Source: Clostridiaceae bacterium (GTDB lineage Bacteria; Bacillota; Clostridia; Lachnospirales; Lachnospiraceae). From it: a stretch of 64,000 nucleotides of DNA. Of this stretch, positions 61,210 through 64,000 are shown one piece after another. The notes beneath the pieces were generated by a model, which worked only from the letters and a program-made list of their open reading frames with translations, searched no databases and was not told the DNA's origin. Each line of letters starts with the position of its first letter. Positions within the stretch are counted from its first letter, which is position 1. The DNA is taken from the NCBI GenBank assembly GCA_910574345.1, contig CAJSZV010000010.1, positions 124,001-188,000 on the forward strand. The letters are read 5' to 3'. The translations under genes were made by a program, and so were the position numbers.

Positions 61210-61245
61210 CGGGGGTACAGCAATAAAAAAAGAAGGAGGGAAACC

Positions 61246-61722
61246 ATGCAGGAGGAAGTGACACAGAAAACCATTGCCCTTGTGTTCAAATCTTCCCGAT
61301 TGACTGCCGACGTGCTGAAAAAGGCTATGAAAATGTATCTGGAACACCATAAACAGGGAAAGCAGATGCCGCATGGGAAAATATCAGTGAAAGAGCTGGT
61401 CGGTCAGGGTATGGGCGCTTCGAGCATTGAGGTGACGGATAACAACATTAAGTCCTTTGAGAGAGTGGCAAAGAAATACAACGTACAGTTTGCTGTAAAA
61501 AAGGATAAGACGGAAAAACCGCCGAAGCACATTGTATTATTCAAGAGCAAGGATGCCGACGTGATAACGCAGGCATTTAAGGAGTTTGTAAAAGTTAATG
61601 AGAAAAAGCATAACCGCATCTCTGTAAAGGAGAAGCTGGCGGAGTTCCGGGAGCAGTTAGGCAAGGGCAAGAACCGGGAGAGGGCAAGGGAACACTTAAA
61701 GGACAGGGGGCAGTCATTATGA
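61246..61722 (+). CDS. PcfB-family protein (DUF3801)
   Basis: A 158-aa protein with the DUF3801/PcfB pattern (KTIALVFKSSRLTADVLKKAMKMYLEH, HGKISVKELVGQGMGASSIEV, KHIVLFKSKDADVITQAFKEF). Members are encoded directly before VirD4-type coupling proteins in Gram-positive conjugative elements and are thought to act with them at the transfer machinery. Its stop overlaps the coupling protein start (ATGA). Confidence 0.88.
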   Translation: MQEEVTQKTIALVFKSSRLTADVLKKAMKMYLEHHKQGKQMPHGKISVKELVGQGMGASSIEVTDNNIKSFERVAKKYNVQFAVKKDKTEKPPKHIVLFKSKDADVITQAFKEFVKVNEKKHNRISVKEKLAEFREQLGKGKNRERAREHLKDRGQSL

Positions 61723-62409
61723 GTAAAATCGTAGAGGGCATTGCCAAAGACTTAAAATCAATCCCCGAAAAGTTAAAGGCAAAGACGGGGAATGTTGACA
61801 AAAAGAAACTTTTCCTTATGAATCTCCCCTATGTGCTTGCCGGGTATTTCTGCGACAAAATAGCGTGGCTGTGGCGGGTATCGCCGGGGCAGGACGTTTC
61901 TGAAAAGATGATGGCGGTCATGGCGGGGATGGAGGATTTATTTTCCAACCCGTTACCAAGTTTCCACCCAAAAGATTTGCTGATAGGGATAGGGTGCGGC
62001 ATCATGCTCCGCCTTGTGGTGTATTTCAAAGCCAAGAACGCCAAGAAGTTCCGGCATGGCATGGAGTACGGTTCTGCGAGGTGGGGGACAGCGAAAGATA
62101 TTGAGCCTTATGTCGATCCGGTATTTGAGAACAACGTGTTACTCACAGAAACGGAAAGACTGATGATGTCCGGCAGACCAAAACAGCCGAAGTATGCGAG
62201 GAATAAAAATATTCTTGTTATCGGCGGTTCTGGTTCGGGCAAGACGAGGTTTTTCGTAAAACCGAACCTTATGCAGATGCACTCATCATATGTTGTCACT
62301 GATCCGAAAGGTACAGTATTAGTAGAGTGCGGAAAAATGCTCTTAAAGAACAGCTACCGGGTGAAAGTACTGAATACCATTAACTTTAAAAAGTCCATGC
62401 ACTACAACC
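61719..62409 (+). CDS. VirD4/TraG-type coupling protein, 5' exon interrupted by a group II intron
   Basis: The first 230 codons of a type IV coupling ATPase that brings relaxed DNA to the conjugation channel. Two membrane spans near 34-54 and 86-106 (DLLIGIGCGIMLRLVVYF) are followed by YGSARWGTAKDIEPY and Walker A IGGSGSGKTRFFVKPN at about residue 169. It stops matching right after KKSMHYN, within the conserved H-x-Y-N-P segment of the family. The Pro codon is split after its first base by the intron. The apparent continuation to 62474 is intron sequence. The second exon lies outside the window. Confidence 0.88.
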
Positions 62410-64000
62410 GTGCGACTTGTTCGCCGCTGAAAAGGCGGCGCACAGCGCTGTTCTTAATCAGTTCTGTGAACTGATAATTCGAGAGGTGGAATGATAGGGT
62501 AACGCCTTGAAACGCCTCCCCTGATACTCCGGCATGCGTCATCATTCTGTGATGAGGTGTGAAGCCCGGTAAAGTCGGCAGAAAGGTGCCGTAACAGATA
62601 ACGCTGACGAAACCTGTCCAGAGGTGGACAGCGCACCCCATATGCCGGGGGTCTATAAAATACCTATGGTGAGAATGGCAGCAATGCCTGACGAAACTCC
62701 CGAATGTAAAGGTCTAAAAGTGCCACATACAGAAATGTATGTGTGGGTTCATGCCCAGACAGTGCGGTTCAGTAGGAATGGTTGTTACGAACCACCGTGA
62801 TGTGTTACAGGCACATGCAAGCTGTCAGGCTTAGAGGGAACACCTAAGGGTATATATGCACAGATAGAATTATCGGAACAAGGAAAGGCAGAGAATCCTA
62901 CGGATAATCCGGCGAAGAACAATAAGCGGATGAATCTCTGCTGAAAGGTCGTGGTCGAACTGTCGATGTTGCCTGCGAAAAAGAGGGCGACGGAGGAATG
63001 GCCACAAGTCAGGCAGAAAATCAGCAGTACACACTCTCTAATCATGCAGTCGAGTAAGAATAAGAAATTGTCACTCGAATCAAGGAAACGGGGTGATGTA
63101 CATGACACGGAAAGCTAAAAAAAGAAGTAAACTGCGCCATGCGGAATACTATGACATGCAGAACATCTTTGATGAACTGTATGCAAAAAGCAGAGATGGA
63201 GAGATATTTAATAATCTCGTAGAAATCATTGTGGCACCAAATAACATCATGCTTGCTTTCAGAAATATTAAGAGCAATGATGGGAGCCATACCGCCGGCA
63301 CAGACGGGAGAACGATAGAATCCCTGGCAGATATGCCGGAAGAAGATTTTGTCTCCCTTATTCAAAAACAGTTTACAAGGTATGTGCCAAAAACAGTAAG
63401 GAGGGTAGAGATTCCCAAACCGAATGGGAAATTAAGACCGTTAGGCATACCGTGTATCATAGACCGGATTGTACAGCAATGCATATTACAGGTCATGGAG
63501 CCAATCTGTGAAGCAAAGTTCTATGAACATTCATACGGCTTCAGACCTTGCAGGAGCGCTGAAAACGCTGTCTCCTACGCTTATGGGCTGGCTCAAAGGA
63601 ATAAACTCCACTATGTGGTGGACGTGGATATAAAGGGTTTCTTTGACAACGTAAATCATAGAAAGCTGTTACAGCAGATATGGACGCTGGGTATACGGGA
63701 TACCAAACTGATTCAGATAATCAAAGCAATGCTGAAAGCGCCAATTCAAATGCCAGATGGAGAAATCCTATATCCAGACAGGGGAACCCCTCAGGGCGGC
63801 ATACTTTCCCCGCTGTTAGCCAACATTGTCCTGAACGAACTGGACTGGTGGATAGCGTCACAGTGGGAGGGGATGGCAGACCATATGAAGTCTCCTTGTA
63901 AGGTCACATATTATCCGAACGGGGCAGAGAAAAAGTGCAACAGCTACACGGCGCTCAAAAAGAGCAACCTCAAGGAAATGCGTATAGTCCGGTATGCAGA
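62410..64000 (+). mobile_element. Group II intron (3' end beyond window)
   Basis: Begins with GTGCG, the group II 5' consensus, exactly where the coupling protein stops matching. About 690 bp of structured, non-coding RNA sequence (domains I-III and part of IV) precede the reverse transcriptase. The open frame to 62474 and opposite-strand frames are chance. The intron is inserted in the same direction as the host gene, as needed for splicing. Confidence 0.9.
63102..64000 (+). CDS. ltrA: Group II intron reverse transcriptase/maturase (partial)
   Basis: Open frame running off the window end; 299 codons visible. Start at ATG 63102 (GGGGTG upstream) or in-frame ATG 63096. Reverse transcriptase parts: IPKPNGKLRPLGIPCIIDRIVQQCILQV, FYEHSYGFRPCRSAENAV, YVVDVDIKGFFDNVNH (catalytic Asp pair region), and DRGTPQGGILSPLLANIVLNELD. 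The window ends at IVRYA, just before the expected D-D of the YADD motif. It acts as maturase and mobility enzyme for the intron. Confidence 0.93.
   Translation, partial: MTRKAKKRSKLRHAEYYDMQNIFDELYAKSRDGEIFNNLVEIIVAPNNIMLAFRNIKSNDGSHTAGTDGRTIESLADMPEEDFVSLIQKQFTRYVPKTVRRVEIPKPNGKLRPLGIPCIIDRIVQQCILQVMEPICEAKFYEHSYGFRPCRSAENAVSYAYGLAQRNKLHYVVDVDIKGFFDNVNHRKLLQQIWTLGIRDTKLIQIIKAMLKAPIQMPDGEILYPDRGTPQGGILSPLLANIVLNELDWWIASQWEGMADHMKSPCKVTYYPNGAEKKCNSYTALKKSNLKEMRIVRYA

Noticed and set aside
62410-62474. Continuation of the coupling protein frame to its apparent stop
   Set aside because: The sequence after HYN changes to GTGCG and intron RNA structure; it no longer matches the protein family.

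Overview
The window looks like the chromosome of an anaerobic, gut-type Clostridia species, most likely Lachnospiraceae. The evidence is the core block uvrC-hprK-murB-rapZ-whiA-HPr-like-dnaE-pfkA, the dusB-greA-lysS block, moderate GC, strong AGGAGG-type ribosome binding sites, and a mobile element of the Lachnospiraceae Tn1549/CTn type at the right end. No rRNA, tRNA or CRISPR array was seen. Family names come from reading protein motifs; no database search was possible.

Layout. (1) 1-1716: 3' part of a hybrid sensor histidine kinase ending at a strong terminator. (2) 1746-3594: a TnpB-like protein that keeps its zinc ribbon but has lost all three RuvC acidic residues. It is preceded by two oppositely oriented copies of a 20-bp near-palindrome and followed by about 350 bp of structured non-coding DNA. 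This resembles the exapted, nuclease-dead RNA-guided repressors called TldR. (3) 3595-36450: a large surface-glycan locus, all on the + strand. Its first part (3595-13246) holds two glycerophosphotransferase-like proteins and genes that look like a route to a CDP-activated polyol: aldolase, FGGY kinase, iron alcohol dehydrogenase, a cytidylyltransferase/oxidoreductase fusion and a LicC-like nucleotidyltransferase. The second part (13313-36450) holds glycosyltransferases, a radical SAM enzyme, a CMP-sugar synthetase, paired HAD proteins and paired methyltransferases. Fourteen of its 16 proteins carry the same short Rossmann-like module. Much of this part is visibly AT-rich, and one acyltransferase gene contains a G9 tract suited to phase variation.

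(4) 36570-38315 (-) and 38548-39936 (+): two divergent lipoproteins, one FMN-binding and one putative glycoside hydrolase-like. (5) 39983-55001: core genes for DNA repair, carbon catabolite control, cell wall synthesis, replication, glycolysis, tRNA modification and translation. The HPr-like protein lacks the PTS histidine and keeps Ser46, so it is Crh-like. A possible structured RNA lies between dusB and greA. (6) 55002-64000: the left part of an integrative conjugative element next to the 3' end of lysS. It carries ParA/ParB, a RepA_N-type initiator with embedded iterons, several conserved small genes, a PcfB-family protein and a VirD4-type coupling protein. The coupling gene is interrupted by a group II intron whose reverse transcriptase runs off the window.

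The glycan genes appear to work together to make and assemble a phosphodiester-containing surface polymer. Four different cytidylyltransferase domains supply activated precursors, the glycerophosphotransferase-like and glycosyltransferase proteins build the chain, and the methyltransferase proteins may modify or cap it. The dead TnpB at the edge of the locus is a candidate regulator, but nothing here shows what it targets.
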